NCBI RefSeq assembly: GCF_004331035.1
Contig: NZ_SJNT01000009.1
Span: 97,573 to 161,572 of the forward strand
Reading direction: 5' to 3'
DNA: 64,000 bases
Source: Acinetobacter sp. ANC 4910
GTDB lineage: Bacteria > Pseudomonadota > Gammaproteobacteria > Pseudomonadales > Moraxellaceae
The notes under the pieces are model-generated. The model did no database searches, had not been told where the DNA came from, and saw nothing but the letters and a program-made list of their open reading frames with translations. Position numbers and translations under genes: made by a program. Below are positions 46,069-55,776 of this stretch, piece after piece. Positions within the stretch are counted from its first letter, which is position 1. Each line of letters opens with the position of its first letter.

Positions 46069-47463
46069 TTATTTTACGTTCGGCGAAACCATATTTTCTG
46101 GTCGAACCACTGCATCAAATTGCTCTTCGGTCACCAATTGCAGCTCAACTGCTACCTGTTTAAGGGTTTTACCTTCCTTATAAGCAGTTTTAGCCACTTT
46201 TGCCGCATTCTCATAGCCAATCACAGGGTTCAATGCCGTTACTAACATTAATGAGTTATGTAGGAAATAATCAATTTTCTCTCGGTTTGGTTCAATTCCG
46301 ACCGCACAATGTTCATTAAAGCTATTACATGCATCACCCAACAATTGAATAGACTGCAATAAGTTATAAGCAATCACTGGCATAAATACATTCAGCTCAA
46401 AATTCCCAGAAGCACCTGCCACATTAATGGTTGTATCATTGCCCAACACTTGTGCAACCACCATAGTCATTGCTTCACTTTGGGTTGGATTGACTTTACC
46501 AGGCATGATACTTGAACCTGGTTCATTTTCGGGAATACGAATTTCACCAAAACCACAACGTGGACCACTGGCCAACCAACGAATATCATTGGCAATTTTA
46601 TTCAAACTCGCTGCCAGTGTTTTTAACGCGCCTGAGGCAAATACTGCCGCATCACGTCCAGCAAGAGCTTCAAATTTATTCGGTGCTGTAACAAAAGGAA
46701 GTCCAGTAAGCTGAGATAATTGCTCAGCTGCTTTTTCTGCATAATCAGGATGAGCATTTAACCCTGTCCCAACAGCCGTTCCCCCTAAAGGCAGCTCATA
46801 TAAGCCTGACAATGCCTGATGTAAACGTTTTAAACCATGATCTAGCTGAGATACATAACCACTAAACTCTTGCCCCAAAGTTAACGGCGTTGCATCTTGT
46901 AAATGAGTACGCCCAATTTTCACAATGTTATTAAATTCTTGAGCTTTAGCATCTAAAGTGTTACGTAATTGTGTTACGGCAGGGATCAACAATTCGTTAA
47001 TTTGCAAACTTGCTGCAACATGAATTGCGGTTGGGAATGAATCATTGGTCGATTGTGCACGGTTTACATGATCATTTGGATGTACAGGTTTTTGTGCACC
47101 TAAAGGATTACCTAATTTTTGATTGGCGATATTGGCAATGACTTCATTACAGTTCATGTTACTTTGCGTACCCGAGCCTGTTTGCCACACCACCAACGGA
47201 AATTGACTGTCCCACTGCCCCTGAATCACTTCTTCTGCTGCATCGACAATATAGTGCGCTAATTCTTGTGGAATTTGCTTCAAATCTGCATTGGTAAGCG
47301 CTGCAGCTTTTTTCACAAGTCCCATTGCTCGGATCATTGGTCGAGGTAAACGTTCACCACCAATTTTAAAGTTCTGCAAACTCCGTTGAGTCTGTGCTCC
47401 CCACATCGCGTCTACGGGAACTTCAACTTCACCCATGGTGTCATGTTCAATACGTGTATGCAT
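46069..47463 (-). CDS. fumC: Fumarate hydratase class II
   Basis: Iron-independent fumarase of 464 residues in the TCA cycle, converting fumarate to malate. The fumarase/aspartase signature [25 protein letters not shown] and [11 protein letters not shown] are intact. It is preceded by GAGGT and by a promoter that overlaps a near-consensus Fur palindrome, which fits a fumarase used when iron is short. Confidence 0.94.
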   Translation of the reverse strand: MHTRIEHDTMGEVEVPVDAMWGAQTQRSLQNFKIGGERLPRPMIRAMGLVKKAAALTNADLKQIPQELAHYIVDAAEEVIQGQWDSQFPLVVWQTGSGTQSNMNCNEVIANIANQKLGNPLGAQKPVHPNDHVNRAQSTNDSFPTAIHVAASLQINELLIPAVTQLRNTLDAKAQEFNNIVKIGRTHLQDATPLTLGQEFSGYVSQLDHGLKRLHQALSGLYELPLGGTAVGTGLNAHPDYAEKAAEQLSQLTGLPFVTAPNKFEALAGRDAAVFASGALKTLAASLNKIANDIRWLASGPRCGFGEIRIPENEPGSSIMPGKVNPTQSEAMTMVVAQVLGNDTTINVAGASGNFELNVFMPVIAYNLLQSIQLLGDACNSFNEHCAVGIEPNREKIDYFLHNSLMLVTALNPVIGYENAAKVAKTAYKEGKTLKQVAVELQLVTEEQFDAVVRPENMVSPNVK

Positions 47464-47528
47464 GTTTACCTCTATCTTCTTTATCTATCTATGGTCTTTT
47501 TTACTTATTCAGGTTGAATAGTGTTGTT

Positions 47529-47557
47529 ATTTTAATGTAATGAGGCGTCAGAGTAAA
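47529..47557 (-). promoter_or_regulatory. fumC promoter
   Basis: On the minus strand TTTACT (47552-47557) and TAAAAT (47529-47534) stand 17 bases apart, about 65 bases before the fumC ATG. The -35 lies inside the palindrome at 47547-47583. Confidence 0.65.
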
Positions 47558-47583
47558 CGATAATTATTATCGTTTACTCTGAC
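47547..47583. promoter_or_regulatory. Fur-like perfect palindrome upstream of fumC
   Basis: Two perfect 18-base arms (47547-47564 and 47566-47583) flank one central base. The inner AACGATAATTATTATCGTT matches AATGATAATTATTATCATT at 17 of 19 positions. It overlaps the -35 of fumC. No T-run follows, so a terminator for the upstream GalE-like gene is less likely, though the hairpin is strong enough to be noted. Confidence 0.7.
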
Positions 47584-47593
47584 TTTAATTCAC

Positions 47594-48598
47594 TTATGTA
47601 CGCAACGTATTTTGATAGAAACGCCACTCATCTTCCAACATTTGGGTCAAACTACGTTTTGCTTTCCAGCCTAAAATTTGTTCAGCTTTCTCTGTATTTG
47701 CTCCAACCTGATCCAGCTCTTGACTAATCAAGTAGTTGGTATTCATGGTTTTGATTTCAACCCCTGTTACTTGGGCAATCTGTTGCAATAAACTTTGAAT
47801 CGAATAATTTTCACCTGCTATATTAAACGCCTCACACGTATGCTGTTGAGTATACAGCCATTTCAGAGCATCAATTACTGCATCACAACTGTCCAAAACG
47901 TGTACAAATCCGCGCTCTACAGTACCATCAGCCGTTTTAGCTTGCTTATGTAAATCAATATATTCGCGTTGTCGAGCAGCAACTTGCATGGCCAACGGCA
48001 CAATATTTTTCGGCAATGGCTGTACAAACTCACCGAGAACACCATGTTCAAATGCACCCACCACATTACCCAGTCTTAGAATAGCAATATTCCATTCTTC
48101 ATCGGTCTTAAAGGTGTCACATATAATTTCCTCAATCATTTGTTGAGACTTAATATACGGATTGGGGTAAGCATAGTTAAATGGCATATCTTCCTGAAGA
48201 TCAAGACCCGACTCACCATATACCGCTAAACTCGATAAATGCACCAAATGTCGTACACCCGTTCGTTGCATGGCACGCATTAAACTCATAATACAACTGA
48301 CATTATCATTGTAATACTCAAGTGGCTTTAACACCGACTCTTGTAAAGATTTGAACCCAGCCGTATGAACAACAGCATTGATTGTATATTGCTCAAAGAC
48401 CTTATTCAAAGCAGGCGTGTTGCGAATATCCAGCTTTGCAAATGGAACATACATCCCAGAGATGTACTCCAGTCTTTCCAAGGTCTGTAGATTGGCATTG
48501 GACAAATTATCTACAATAATGACTTCCTGCCCCTGAGCCATTAAGCTAAGAGCGACATGCGAGCCTATAAAGCCTAATCCACCAGTTACTAAAATCAT
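47594..48598 (-). CDS. UDP-glucose 4-epimerase-like SDR lacking the catalytic lysine
   Basis: Extended SDR of 334 residues with a GalE-like N-terminus (VTGGLGFIGSHVALSL) and C-terminus. The serine of the triad is in HLSSLAVYGES and the tyrosine is Y148 in NPYIKSQQM. The fourth residue after that tyrosine is Q152, where GalE has lysine (YxxxK). The codon is CAA, so this is a real substitution in the given sequence. It may be an epimerase/dehydratase with altered chemistry or a sugar-nucleotide-binding protein. It is convergent with nothing; tus genes lie divergent upstream. Confidence 0.85.
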   Translation of the reverse strand: MILVTGGLGFIGSHVALSLMAQGQEVIIVDNLSNANLQTLERLEYISGMYVPFAKLDIRNTPALNKVFEQYTINAVVHTAGFKSLQESVLKPLEYYNDNVSCIMSLMRAMQRTGVRHLVHLSSLAVYGESGLDLQEDMPFNYAYPNPYIKSQQMIEEIICDTFKTDEEWNIAILRLGNVVGAFEHGVLGEFVQPLPKNIVPLAMQVAARQREYIDLHKQAKTADGTVERGFVHVLDSCDAVIDALKWLYTQQHTCEAFNIAGENYSIQSLLQQIAQVTGVEIKTMNTNYLISQELDQVGANTEKAEQILGWKAKRSLTQMLEDEWRFYQNTLRT

Positions 48599-48669
48599 TG
48601 TATACTACCTTTTTCTTATGAAGTCTGGACGTTCCAAGTTTCGATTGGTACAGCCTTTAAGTGAATTCC

Positions 48670-49038
48670 ATGAGTACATTACTGTTAATTACCTCTGCTC
48701 CTACATCTATTCATGCTTGGCATGCACTCGGGCTTGCACAAGCGTTACATACACAGCAAGAAGCATTCCGTGTTTTCTTTTATCAAGACGGAGTTTCCGT
48801 AGCCAATGCCCTGCAATGGGTGCCCGATGACCAACGAAACCTCACGACAGAGTGGCAGAAACTCAGTATTCGCTTACCTGTTTGTGTAAGTGCAGCTTTG
48901 GCAAGGGGTATCACAGATGAAGAAAATGCAAAAAGACACAATATTGACCAACATAACTTAGCGTATGGCTTTGAATTGGTCGGTTTGGGTGAACTTGCCG
49001 ATGCCGTACAATCCACTGAACGTCTAATTCAATTTTAA
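48670..49038 (+). CDS. tusD: Sulfurtransferase TusD (DsrE family)
   Basis: Subunit of the TusBCD complex that relays sulfur to 2-thiouridine at the wobble base of tRNA. DsrE-fold of about 122 residues with the active cysteine in RLPVCVSAALARG (C72). ATG at 48670 is used; a GTG nine bases upstream also opens the frame. First gene of tusD-C-B-E. Confidence 0.9.
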   Translation: MSTLLLITSAPTSIHAWHALGLAQALHTQQEAFRVFFYQDGVSVANALQWVPDDQRNLTTEWQKLSIRLPVCVSAALARGITDEENAKRHNIDQHNLAYGFELVGLGELADAVQSTERLIQF

Positions 49039-49082
49039 GTGGTTATTTTTGGCGAATTTGTTGCATTTAAAAGGTAAATTGT

Positions 49083-49433
49083 GTGAAAACTGTACTCGTG
49101 ATATTAACCCAAGCCAACCTAACTAGCTTACACGTGCATGAAAGCCTTGCTGCGACTATGGTTTTAGCGACATTCGGCTGTGAAGTCAAGGTTTTACTCG
49201 TGAATGCTGCGCTCAGTCTATTACAAGCGGAACAACAGTTTGATAGCCTTAAACACGCCTTTAAACTGGCATCCAATATGGTTGATAGCTTTGAATTTTA
49301 CGACCTAACCCCAGTTTTGGTAGAAAGTGTGAATCAAGACCACCCTTTTGTGGTTCAAGCACAACAAGAAATTGAATTTGTCGAACTAAATGCCCAGTTT
49401 TTACAAGACTTCGACCACGTTTTATATTGGTAA
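49083..49433 (+). CDS. tusC: TusC-like DsrE/F-family sulfur relay protein
   Basis: DsrF-like subunit of 116 residues starting at a GTG. VLILTQANLTSLHVHESLAA and a middle AATMVLATFGCEVKVLL segment show the family fold; it has no obvious catalytic cysteine in the TusD position, as for TusC. Lies between tusD and tusB with about 45 and 16 bases of spacing. Confidence 0.82.
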   Translation: MKTVLVILTQANLTSLHVHESLAATMVLATFGCEVKVLLVNAALSLLQAEQQFDSLKHAFKLASNMVDSFEFYDLTPVLVESVNQDHPFVVQAQQEIEFVELNAQFLQDFDHVLYW

Positions 49434-49449
49434 CGGATGAATATTTTTT

Positions 49450-49734
49450 ATGCTAACAGCTACACTTTATTTAATTCAATCAGATTATTCTTCCGTAAGC
49501 ACTAAACTCGTTCAGCTCCAATCCTTATTACAGAGCAGTGACAGTGTAGTACTGATGGGAGATGCTGTCTTACACGCACAGCATGATACATTACAGCACG
49601 TCAAACGACTCTATGTTCTAGATACAGATGCTGCATTACTGATTCAACAATTGCCAACACACATCCAAGTCATTTCTTATGCTCAATTTGCTGACATTTG
49701 CTTAGCACATACGCACTGTATGAGCATTAAATAA
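49450..49734 (+). CDS. tusB: TusB-like DsrH-family protein
   Basis: DsrH-family protein of 94 residues: ATLYLIQSDYSSV at the start and DSVVLMGDAVLHA in the middle. Third member of the TusBCD complex for tRNA thiolation. Confidence 0.8.
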   Translation: MLTATLYLIQSDYSSVSTKLVQLQSLLQSSDSVVLMGDAVLHAQHDTLQHVKRLYVLDTDAALLIQQLPTHIQVISYAQFADICLAHTHCMSIK

Positions 49735-49750
49735 TAGGTTTAAAAATATC

Positions 49751-50065
49751 ATGATGAATCTAGAACTTGATCAAGATGGTCATTTGGTCGATTACACCAT
49801 CTGGACACCTGAAGTCGCTCAAGAGCTGGCAAATAGCCTTGAACTTGAATTGACCGACTGGCATTTGAGTATTTTGCATGCTGTACGTCAGTTTTATCAG
49901 CAATTTGGACATTCGCCTGCAACTCGTCCTCTCATTAAATTTTTAATGAAAAGCGTAAGCCCAGATATTAACAATGCAGTTCTGCAAGAAAAATTTAATA
50001 CAGGTCTTGTTGCCCGACATTTAAGTCGCCTTGCAGGTGTTCCAAAACCTGCCAATTGTTTATAA
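49751..50065 (+). CDS. tusE: Sulfurtransferase TusE (DsrC family)
   Basis: DsrC-like sulfur carrier of 104 residues that takes sulfur from TusBCD and hands it to the tRNA thiolase MnmA. The C-terminal arm ends in GVPKPANCL with the penultimate active cysteine C103, and WTPEVAQELA is typical. Last gene of the tus operon, 17 bases after tusB. Confidence 0.92.
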   Translation: MMNLELDQDGHLVDYTIWTPEVAQELANSLELELTDWHLSILHAVRQFYQQFGHSPATRPLIKFLMKSVSPDINNAVLQEKFNTGLVARHLSRLAGVPKPANCL

Positions 50066-50075
50066 AAACGAAAGC

Positions 50076-50582
50076 TTAAGCCTGTTGGGTTTGATCGATA
50101 GGCTGAACAGCGTCTAATTGAAATGGATGATGACGAAAAATTGGTTTAACCTGCCGTGCATTTAATGGTTCTTTACATTCTGAACACACTGTTATGGCTG
50201 TAAAAATTTGACCACATTGTTTATGCATGAGTTGCATAGGCTTACCCGTACCATCATCCATCCACTTATCTGCCCAAGTCACCATGCTCATCAGTACAGG
50301 ATAAAGTTCTAGACCTTTTTCAGTTAAGCAATACTCAAAACGTTGCTGTCGCTCTATATACGGTTTTTTTTCTAAAATTTGCTGGTCAACCAAACGCTTT
50401 AGACGGTCAGCCAAGACATGTCGAGTCACACCCAATTGCTGCTGAAAGTCGTCAAAACGACGCATGCCCATAAATGCATTACGCAAAACCAATAATGTCC
50501 ATCGATCTCCAATAATCGACAAAGCTCGTGCGATCGAACAAGGCTGTTCGCCAATTTCATCCCATTTCATAGATTTCGTCAT
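50076..50582 (-). CDS. HxlR-family transcriptional regulator
   Basis: Winged-helix regulator of 168 residues: CSIARALSIIGDRWTLLVLR and the recognition segment GVTRHVLADRLKRL are family hallmarks. A C-terminal extension holds three cysteines (KQCGQIFTAITVCSECK), which might bind zinc. Target unknown; the gene is convergent with tusE. Confidence 0.87.
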   Translation of the reverse strand: MTKSMKWDEIGEQPCSIARALSIIGDRWTLLVLRNAFMGMRRFDDFQQQLGVTRHVLADRLKRLVDQQILEKKPYIERQQRFEYCLTEKGLELYPVLMSMVTWADKWMDDGTGKPMQLMHKQCGQIFTAITVCSECKEPLNARQVKPIFRHHPFQLDAVQPIDQTQQA

Positions 50583-50824
50583 TTCAACTGTTCTTCTTCA
50601 AAAGTATCGGATTGTGACGTTTTTGACAACATTGCTGTCTGCATCTAGATCAGTAATAAAAAAGCCACGTTATTCACATGGCTATTAAGCGGTACAAACA
50701 ACAACTAGGGAAGTCGTTGCTAGCTAAAAAGGACTTTCCCTTTCAGCACAGCTATTTTGATCGTATTCAACGTATCATTTCCCGTCATTTTTATATCATT
50801 TCCTGTCAAAGTTAAGCCATTCGC

Positions 50825-51169
50825 TTAAATTTCGTCACCTTCTTTCCATACATCTTCGTATTCTTCCCGATCAATCATAAAACGATAACCATGTTCCAAT
50901 GCCAAAAATGGCAGCACTTCAGGTAAAAGTTTATGCAAATCCTTCACACAAACCGTTTGAAAAAAATCTTCACTATCATCATGCTCACCCGCATAAATAA
51001 ACCAGGTGACATCTTCCCCTGCTTCTGGCTTGTTACGAATGCCTACAATTGGTTCTTGATTTAAAGACGCGACTGCAACGGCAATTACATCATTTTCATG
51101 CACTGCAATATACTTTGAGCCATATTCTTCACATACCAGTTTTTGTTCCGTGATTAAATCCATATCCAT
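50825..51169 (-). CDS. Imm33-like domain protein
   Basis: Acidic soluble protein of about 114 residues. NKPEAGEDVTWFIYAG, LLPEVLPFLALEHGYRF and DREEYEDVW look like the DUF2185/Imm33 immunity-like domain as I recall it, though the role here need not be immunity: no toxin gene is adjacent. The start is uncertain: M5 (51169) is preferred to M1 (51181) but neither has a good Shine-Dalgarno. Divergent from umuD. Confidence 0.65.
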   Translation of the reverse strand: MDMDLITEQKLVCEEYGSKYIAVHENDVIAVAVASLNQEPIVGIRNKPEAGEDVTWFIYAGEHDDSEDFFQTVCVKDLHKLLPEVLPFLALEHGYRFMIDREEYEDVWKEGDEI

Positions 51170-51281
51170 TGTGGATACCAAATGTAATGATTGATGTTCC
51201 GCAGTTTAGAACCAAGTGCAATTTGCCTCAAGTCATCCCTACACAAAATATACTGTCGCGCGGTTTATTTTTCTGCTAATC

Positions 51282-51302
51282 TTGATTATGTAACTTTATC
51301 AA
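51282..51302. promoter_or_regulatory. UmuDAb/DdrR-like SOS operator before umuD
   Basis: A TTGAT-N11-ATCAA palindrome with a TGTAAC core, eight bases before the umuD ATG. It closely follows the Acinetobacter UmuDAb operator I recall (TTGAA-N11-TTCAA around TGTAAC). A -10-like TATACT stands at 51249-51254. LexA is absent from Acinetobacter and UmuDAb with DdrR takes its place. Confidence 0.7.
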
Positions 51303-51310
51303 GGTGGATT

Positions 51311-51907
51311 ATGAGCGAGTCAAATACAACCTCTCACGGCGGCAAACGTGCCAATGCAGGACGTAAATCTCACTACACTGAAAAAACAGTCGTTATGCGC
51401 GTGCCCGAGTCTAAAGTAATGGCCATTAAAGAATGGCTAAAACCTGTACCTAAAGATGACCGTCAGAACACCATTCAACTGAATCCAATTCATTTACAAA
51501 CTGAATTATCAATTCCTTCCCCACTCGAATCTGTTGCGGCTGGATTTCCCTCGCCCGCGCAAGACTACATAGAAGATTACATCGATTTAAATAAGTATTT
51601 GGTTAAAAACCCAACCAGTACTTTTATTTTACGCGTGGATTCTTTGTCTATGAAAAATGCAGGGATTGATGCTGGAGACCAAATTCTCATTGACCGTAAA
51701 TTAAATGCCGAACATGGAGATATTGTATTAGCACTCATCAACAATGAATTTACGGTTAAACGCTTTATGCAAGATAAACATACGGAGCATGGTTTTCGAT
51801 TTTGGCTAAAAGCAGAGAATCCTGACTATCCTGACATCTACCCTCGCGGTGAAGAAAATATTGCAATTTGGGGTGTTGTCATCTGTATTTTAAAAAAGCT
51901 CAAATAA
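51311..51907 (+). CDS. umuD: UmuD-type S24 peptidase, DNA polymerase V accessory subunit
   Basis: Self-cleaving LexA/UmuD-fold protein of 198 residues. The cleavage site is A77-G78 in ESVAAGFPSP, nucleophile S113 (VDSLSMKN) and base K150 (FTVKRF). It is about 60 residues longer than E. coli UmuD: the N-terminus GGKRANAGRKSHYTEKTVVM is basic and may bind DNA. Start at 51311 with AAGGTGG upstream; the frame opens at 51191. Ten bases before umuC. Confidence 0.9.
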   Translation: MSESNTTSHGGKRANAGRKSHYTEKTVVMRVPESKVMAIKEWLKPVPKDDRQNTIQLNPIHLQTELSIPSPLESVAAGFPSPAQDYIEDYIDLNKYLVKNPTSTFILRVDSLSMKNAGIDAGDQILIDRKLNAEHGDIVLALINNEFTVKRFMQDKHTEHGFRFWLKAENPDYPDIYPRGEENIAIWGVVICILKKLK

Positions 51908-51916
51908 GTAACGATT

Positions 51917-53245
51917 ATGGACAAGCTTTATCATCAAGAACTTTATGCACTGATTGACATTAACAACTGCTATGTCAGCTGTGAACGTGTATTTAACCCC
52001 AAATTGAATGATAAGCCTGTAGTCGTGCTCAGTAATAACGATGGTTGTGTCATTTCACGCAGCAATGAAGCCAAAGCTCTGAATATTTCCATGGCTGTAC
52101 CTTGGCACGAAATTGAACGCGAAGCATTAAAAGCAGGTGTGTACGTCTTATCTAGCAATTATCCGCTCTATGCCGATATGTCACGTCGTTTTTTTGAGAT
52201 TTTAGGTGAGCACTTTAATGATCAGGACTTAGAACCCTACTCGATTGATGAATGTTTTATAAGGCTTACTGGTTACACACAACTTTTCGATATCGAAGAA
52301 TATTGTCGAGAACTTGTGAACAAAATCGCGCAATGGCTTGGCTTACCTTGTTGCATCGGAATAGGTTATTCCAAAACTCAGGCAAAACTTGCCAATCATT
52401 TTGCAAAGAAGCGGAAGAGTTTTAATCAAGTCTGTTTTTTACCCACATTGGACTTATGCAGCTTTGAAGGGCTGCTACTCGAAACGCCTGTAGAAGAAAT
52501 TTGGGGCATTGGACGAAAAATCAGTAAAAAATTACAGCATTATGCCATTCATAATAGCTTTGACTTAACTTTTGCCAATGAAAATTACCTCAGTAAAGAG
52601 TTTTCCGTGCTCATTGCACGTACAATCCGTGAGCTAAAAGGTCAGTCCTGTATTGCATTAGATGATCCAACATTACCAGCAAAAAACATCCTTTCATCGC
52701 GTAGTTTTGCCAAATCACTGTCACAAAAAGAGATCATAAAACAAGCGCTGATTTTTCATGTCAATCGTGTACATAAACGCCTCATGCAACAGCAGCAACT
52801 CTGCGCCTGCATCCATGTTTCTTTATATGAAAAAGTCCCTCAATCACCACATAAAAAAAGCCATTCACATGCCGTAGGTTTAGAATATGCAAGTGATGAT
52901 CTTTTAGTTTTAAACAGAGCTTCTCTTCAGCAAATTGATGTTTTATTTGAAGAAAATAAAAAGTATGTGAAGGTTGCAGTCATGCTTTCTGCTCTACATC
53001 CCAAAAGCCAGCATATTGATGACTTATGGCAACCCATCAACTTGATTCAACAACGCGAAGAACTGATGAAAATTTTGTACAAAATGAAACATCGTTATGG
53101 TTCAGATTGCATACAAATTGGTTATCATTCCAACAGTACTACATGGCAGATGAAACAACTGCATCGTTCGCCCCGTTATACAACATGTTGGAATGAAATG
53201 TTAACAATTGATGATTCTCTATTCAGCCAAAAGACATGTAAATGA
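51917..53245 (+). CDS. umuC: Y-family DNA polymerase V catalytic subunit
   Basis: Error-prone translesion DNA polymerase of 442 residues. Catalytic carboxylates are in LIDINNCYVSCERVFNP and YSIDECFIRL; VVLSNNDGCVISRSNEAKAL is the fingers motif. The C-terminal domain follows without disruption, so it should be active after UmuD cleavage during DNA damage. Confidence 0.94.
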   Translation: MDKLYHQELYALIDINNCYVSCERVFNPKLNDKPVVVLSNNDGCVISRSNEAKALNISMAVPWHEIEREALKAGVYVLSSNYPLYADMSRRFFEILGEHFNDQDLEPYSIDECFIRLTGYTQLFDIEEYCRELVNKIAQWLGLPCCIGIGYSKTQAKLANHFAKKRKSFNQVCFLPTLDLCSFEGLLLETPVEEIWGIGRKISKKLQHYAIHNSFDLTFANENYLSKEFSVLIARTIRELKGQSCIALDDPTLPAKNILSSRSFAKSLSQKEIIKQALIFHVNRVHKRLMQQQQLCACIHVSLYEKVPQSPHKKSHSHAVGLEYASDDLLVLNRASLQQIDVLFEENKKYVKVAVMLSALHPKSQHIDDLWQPINLIQQREELMKILYKMKHRYGSDCIQIGYHSNSTTWQMKQLHRSPRYTTCWNEMLTIDDSLFSQKTCK

Positions 53246-53482
53246 GCTGTTTTGGTCAATTTATACTTTAAAAGAAAATAACTGCTATATCGTAAATTTT
53301 GTCATTTTTTAACATTGCCAATTGTTAGCAAAGTTCGCAATATATGTCCCAAGTTCTGGTACATGCTTTCTACAATAATTCAAATAAAAATCAAAAGACT
53401 TGTAGGATACTATGCCATAATAAGCAAACTTTGCAGAGATCTTGCAAAGCAATATTGCAAACTTAAAATTGGAGCGTGCTGA

Positions 53483-53932
53483 ATGAGTTCGACCATTTTG
53501 GTCATTCATGGACCGAATTTAAACTTACTAGGAAAACGAGAACCTGAAGTATATGGTTACTTGACCCTAGAGGATATCAATCAGCAACTCATCTCTCAAG
53601 CGCAAAATGCATCAACAACGCTCAATACTTTTCAAAGTAATTGGGAAGGTGCCATTGTCGACCGAATTCATCAAGCGCAACAAGAAGGTGTACAGTTCAT
53701 CATTATTAATCCTGCAGCACTGACACATACTTCAGTTGCAGTACGTGATGCCCTTCTTGGCGTAGCAATACCTTTTATTGAAGTGCATTTGTCAAATGTT
53801 CATGCCCGTGAAGCATTTCGACATCACTCCTATCTTTCCGATAAAGCCGTTGGCGTAATTTGCGGTTTAGGTGCTAAGGGTTATGCCGCTGCACTCGATT
53901 ATGCCCTCGAAAAAATTCAACCATCTAAGTAA
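53483..53932 (+). CDS. aroQ: 3-dehydroquinate dehydratase, type II
   Basis: Dodecameric shikimate-pathway enzyme of 149 residues. [17 protein letters not shown] holds the catalytic tyrosine, [11 protein letters not shown] and [17 protein letters not shown] the substrate loop. GGAGCG lies nine bases before the ATG. It begins the aroQ-accB-accC operon, as in Pseudomonas. Confidence 0.94.
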   Translation: MSSTILVIHGPNLNLLGKREPEVYGYLTLEDINQQLISQAQNASTTLNTFQSNWEGAIVDRIHQAQQEGVQFIIINPAALTHTSVAVRDALLGVAIPFIEVHLSNVHAREAFRHHSYLSDKAVGVICGLGAKGYAAALDYALEKIQPSK

Positions 53933-53954
53933 TCATAATCAGGAATACTGTCTC

Positions 53955-54377
53955 ATGGATATTCGTAAAATCAAGAAACTCATCGATTTGATGATTGAAT
54001 CTGACTTACAAGCGATCGAAGTCAAAGAAGGTGATCAATCGATTGCATTGACTCGTCGTAGTCCAGTCGTTGCTGCAGCAATTCCTGCAATGCCAGCACC
54101 ATCAGCAGAAGCTCCTTCGGCAGCAAAATCTTCACCACGCGGTGCAGTAGAAACTTCACCAATGGTTGGTGTGTTTTATGCAGCACCAAGCCCAGGTGAA
54201 GCAACATTTATTAAAGTGGGTCAAACTGTAACTGCCGGTGAAACACTTGGTATTATTGAAGCAATGAAAATCATGAACCCAATTGAGGCAACTCAAAGCG
54301 GTGTGATTGAAGAAATTCTTGTGAAAAACGGTGAAGTGATCCAATTCGGTCAACCTTTATTCCGCTATCGCGCATAA
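53955..54377 (+). CDS. accB: Biotin carboxyl carrier protein of acetyl-CoA carboxylase
   Basis: Carrier of 140 residues in fatty-acid synthesis. Biotin is attached at K105 in [14 protein letters not shown]-terminal multimerisation part is [18 protein letters not shown], then an Ala/Pro-rich linker. Start at the ATG at 53955 with AGGA upstream; the frame opens inside aroQ. Confidence 0.95.
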   Translation: MDIRKIKKLIDLMIESDLQAIEVKEGDQSIALTRRSPVVAAAIPAMPAPSAEAPSAAKSSPRGAVETSPMVGVFYAAPSPGEATFIKVGQTVTAGETLGIIEAMKIMNPIEATQSGVIEEILVKNGEVIQFGQPLFRYRA

Positions 54378-54394
54378 CACCACGGGGTCTCACA

Positions 54395-55765
54395 ATGTTG
54401 CAAAAAGTTCTAATTGCAAACCGGGGTGAAATCGCTTTACGTATCACCCGTGCTTGCAAAACATTAGGAATCAAAACGGTTGGTATCTATTCCGATGCTG
54501 ACAAAGACCTAATGCATTTACGTTTTTGTGATGAAGCTGTCTGCATTGGTCCAGGAGCGAGTAGCGAGAGCTATTTAAATATTCCTGCAATTATTACTGC
54601 AGCAGAAATTACAGGTGCAGATGCCATCCATCCTGGCTATGGCTTCTTATCTGAGAATGCTGAGTTTGCTGAAATTGTAGAAAACTCTGGCTTCATCTTT
54701 ATTGGTCCACGCCCAGAACATATTCGCCTGATGGGGAATAAAGTTTCTGCAATTACCGCAATGCGTAAAGCAGGTGTACCAACTGTACCTGGTTCTGCCA
54801 ATGCAGTAACACCACAAAACGCTCTTGCTGAAGCAAAAGAAATTGGCTTTCCACTAATTGTGAAAGCAGCTTCAGGCGGTGGTGGTCGTGGTATGCGTAT
54901 TGTAGAACAGGTAGATACCCTACTTGAGTCTGTACAAGCAGCTCAACGTGACGCAGAAATGTGGTTCGGTGATGATACGGTATATATGGAACGCTTCCTG
55001 CAAAAACCACGTCACGTCGAAATCCAAGTTTTGGGTGATGGTAATGGTCATGCAATCCACTTATTTGATCGTGACTGCTCTTTACAACGTCGTCACCAAA
55101 AAGTGCTTGAAGAAGCGCCAGCACCAAACTTACCAGAACAAGCACGCGCTGACATTTTAGAAGCATGTGTGAATGCATGTAAGCTTATGCAATACCGTGG
55201 TGCAGGTACATTCGAGTTCTTATTTGAAGATGGTGAGTTCTTCTTTATTGAGATGAATACCCGTGTTCAAGTAGAGCATCCTGTTACAGAAATGGTTACA
55301 GGCATTGACATTATTGAGCAGCAATTACGTATTGCCGCAGGTCTTGGACTTGAAATTGCTCAAGAAGATGTTGAATGTAAAGGTCATGCCATGGAATGCC
55401 GTATCAATGCAGAAGATCCTTCTACATTTATGCCATCTCCAGGTAAAATCGAGCATTTCTATACACCAGGTGGTGCAGGCATTCGCTTAGACTCTCATAT
55501 CTATCAGGGTTATAGCATTCCGCCTTACTACGACTCAATGATCGCCAAGCTGATTGCACATGGTAAAGATCGTGAAACTTGTATTGCTCGTATGCGTCAA
55601 GCCTTAGATGAAATGATCCTGACTGGAATTAAAACCAATATTCCTTTGCATAAGGATTTAATTCTACAAGACAAAAACTTCTGCAAACATGCAATGGATA
55701 TTCACTATCTAGAAAAGCATTTGTTGAAGCAACTTGAAGGTCAAGCTGAAAAAGCAGCGTCTTAA
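54395..55765 (+). CDS. accC: Acetyl-CoA carboxylase biotin carboxylase subunit
   Basis: ATP-grasp enzyme of 456 residues that carboxylates the biotin on Acc[18 protein letters not shown] at the start, the glycine loop [14 protein letters not shown], the catalytic region [14 protein letters not shown] and the full C-terminal domain are intact. Last gene of the operon, followed by a very long perfect palindrome. Confidence 0.96.
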   Translation: MLQKVLIANRGEIALRITRACKTLGIKTVGIYSDADKDLMHLRFCDEAVCIGPGASSESYLNIPAIITAAEITGADAIHPGYGFLSENAEFAEIVENSGFIFIGPRPEHIRLMGNKVSAITAMRKAGVPTVPGSANAVTPQNALAEAKEIGFPLIVKAASGGGGRGMRIVEQVDTLLESVQAAQRDAEMWFGDDTVYMERFLQKPRHVEIQVLGDGNGHAIHLFDRDCSLQRRHQKVLEEAPAPNLPEQARADILEACVNACKLMQYRGAGTFEFLFEDGEFFFIEMNTRVQVEHPVTEMVTGIDIIEQQLRIAAGLGLEIAQEDVECKGHAMECRINAEDPSTFMPSPGKIEHFYTPGGAGIRLDSHIYQGYSIPPYYDSMIAKLIAHGKDRETCIARMRQALDEMILTGIKTNIPLHKDLILQDKNFCKHAMDIHYLEKHLLKQLEGQAEKAAS

Positions 55766-55776
55766 TTAGCAAACCC

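Noticed and set aside
47547..47583. The palindrome as an ordinary terminator of the GalE-like gene.
   Set aside because: No T-tract follows on the minus strand and it overlaps a good fumC -35 with a Fur-like core; a dual role is not excluded.
50825..53245. A prophage or plasmid remnant around umuDC.
   Set aside because: No phage, integrase or plasmid genes are near; flanks are core genes (tus, aroQ-accBC).
54753..55178. A 141-codon frame antisense to accC.
   Set aside because: Leu/His-rich composition of a reverse-frame shadow; accC is intact and highly conserved across the same bases.
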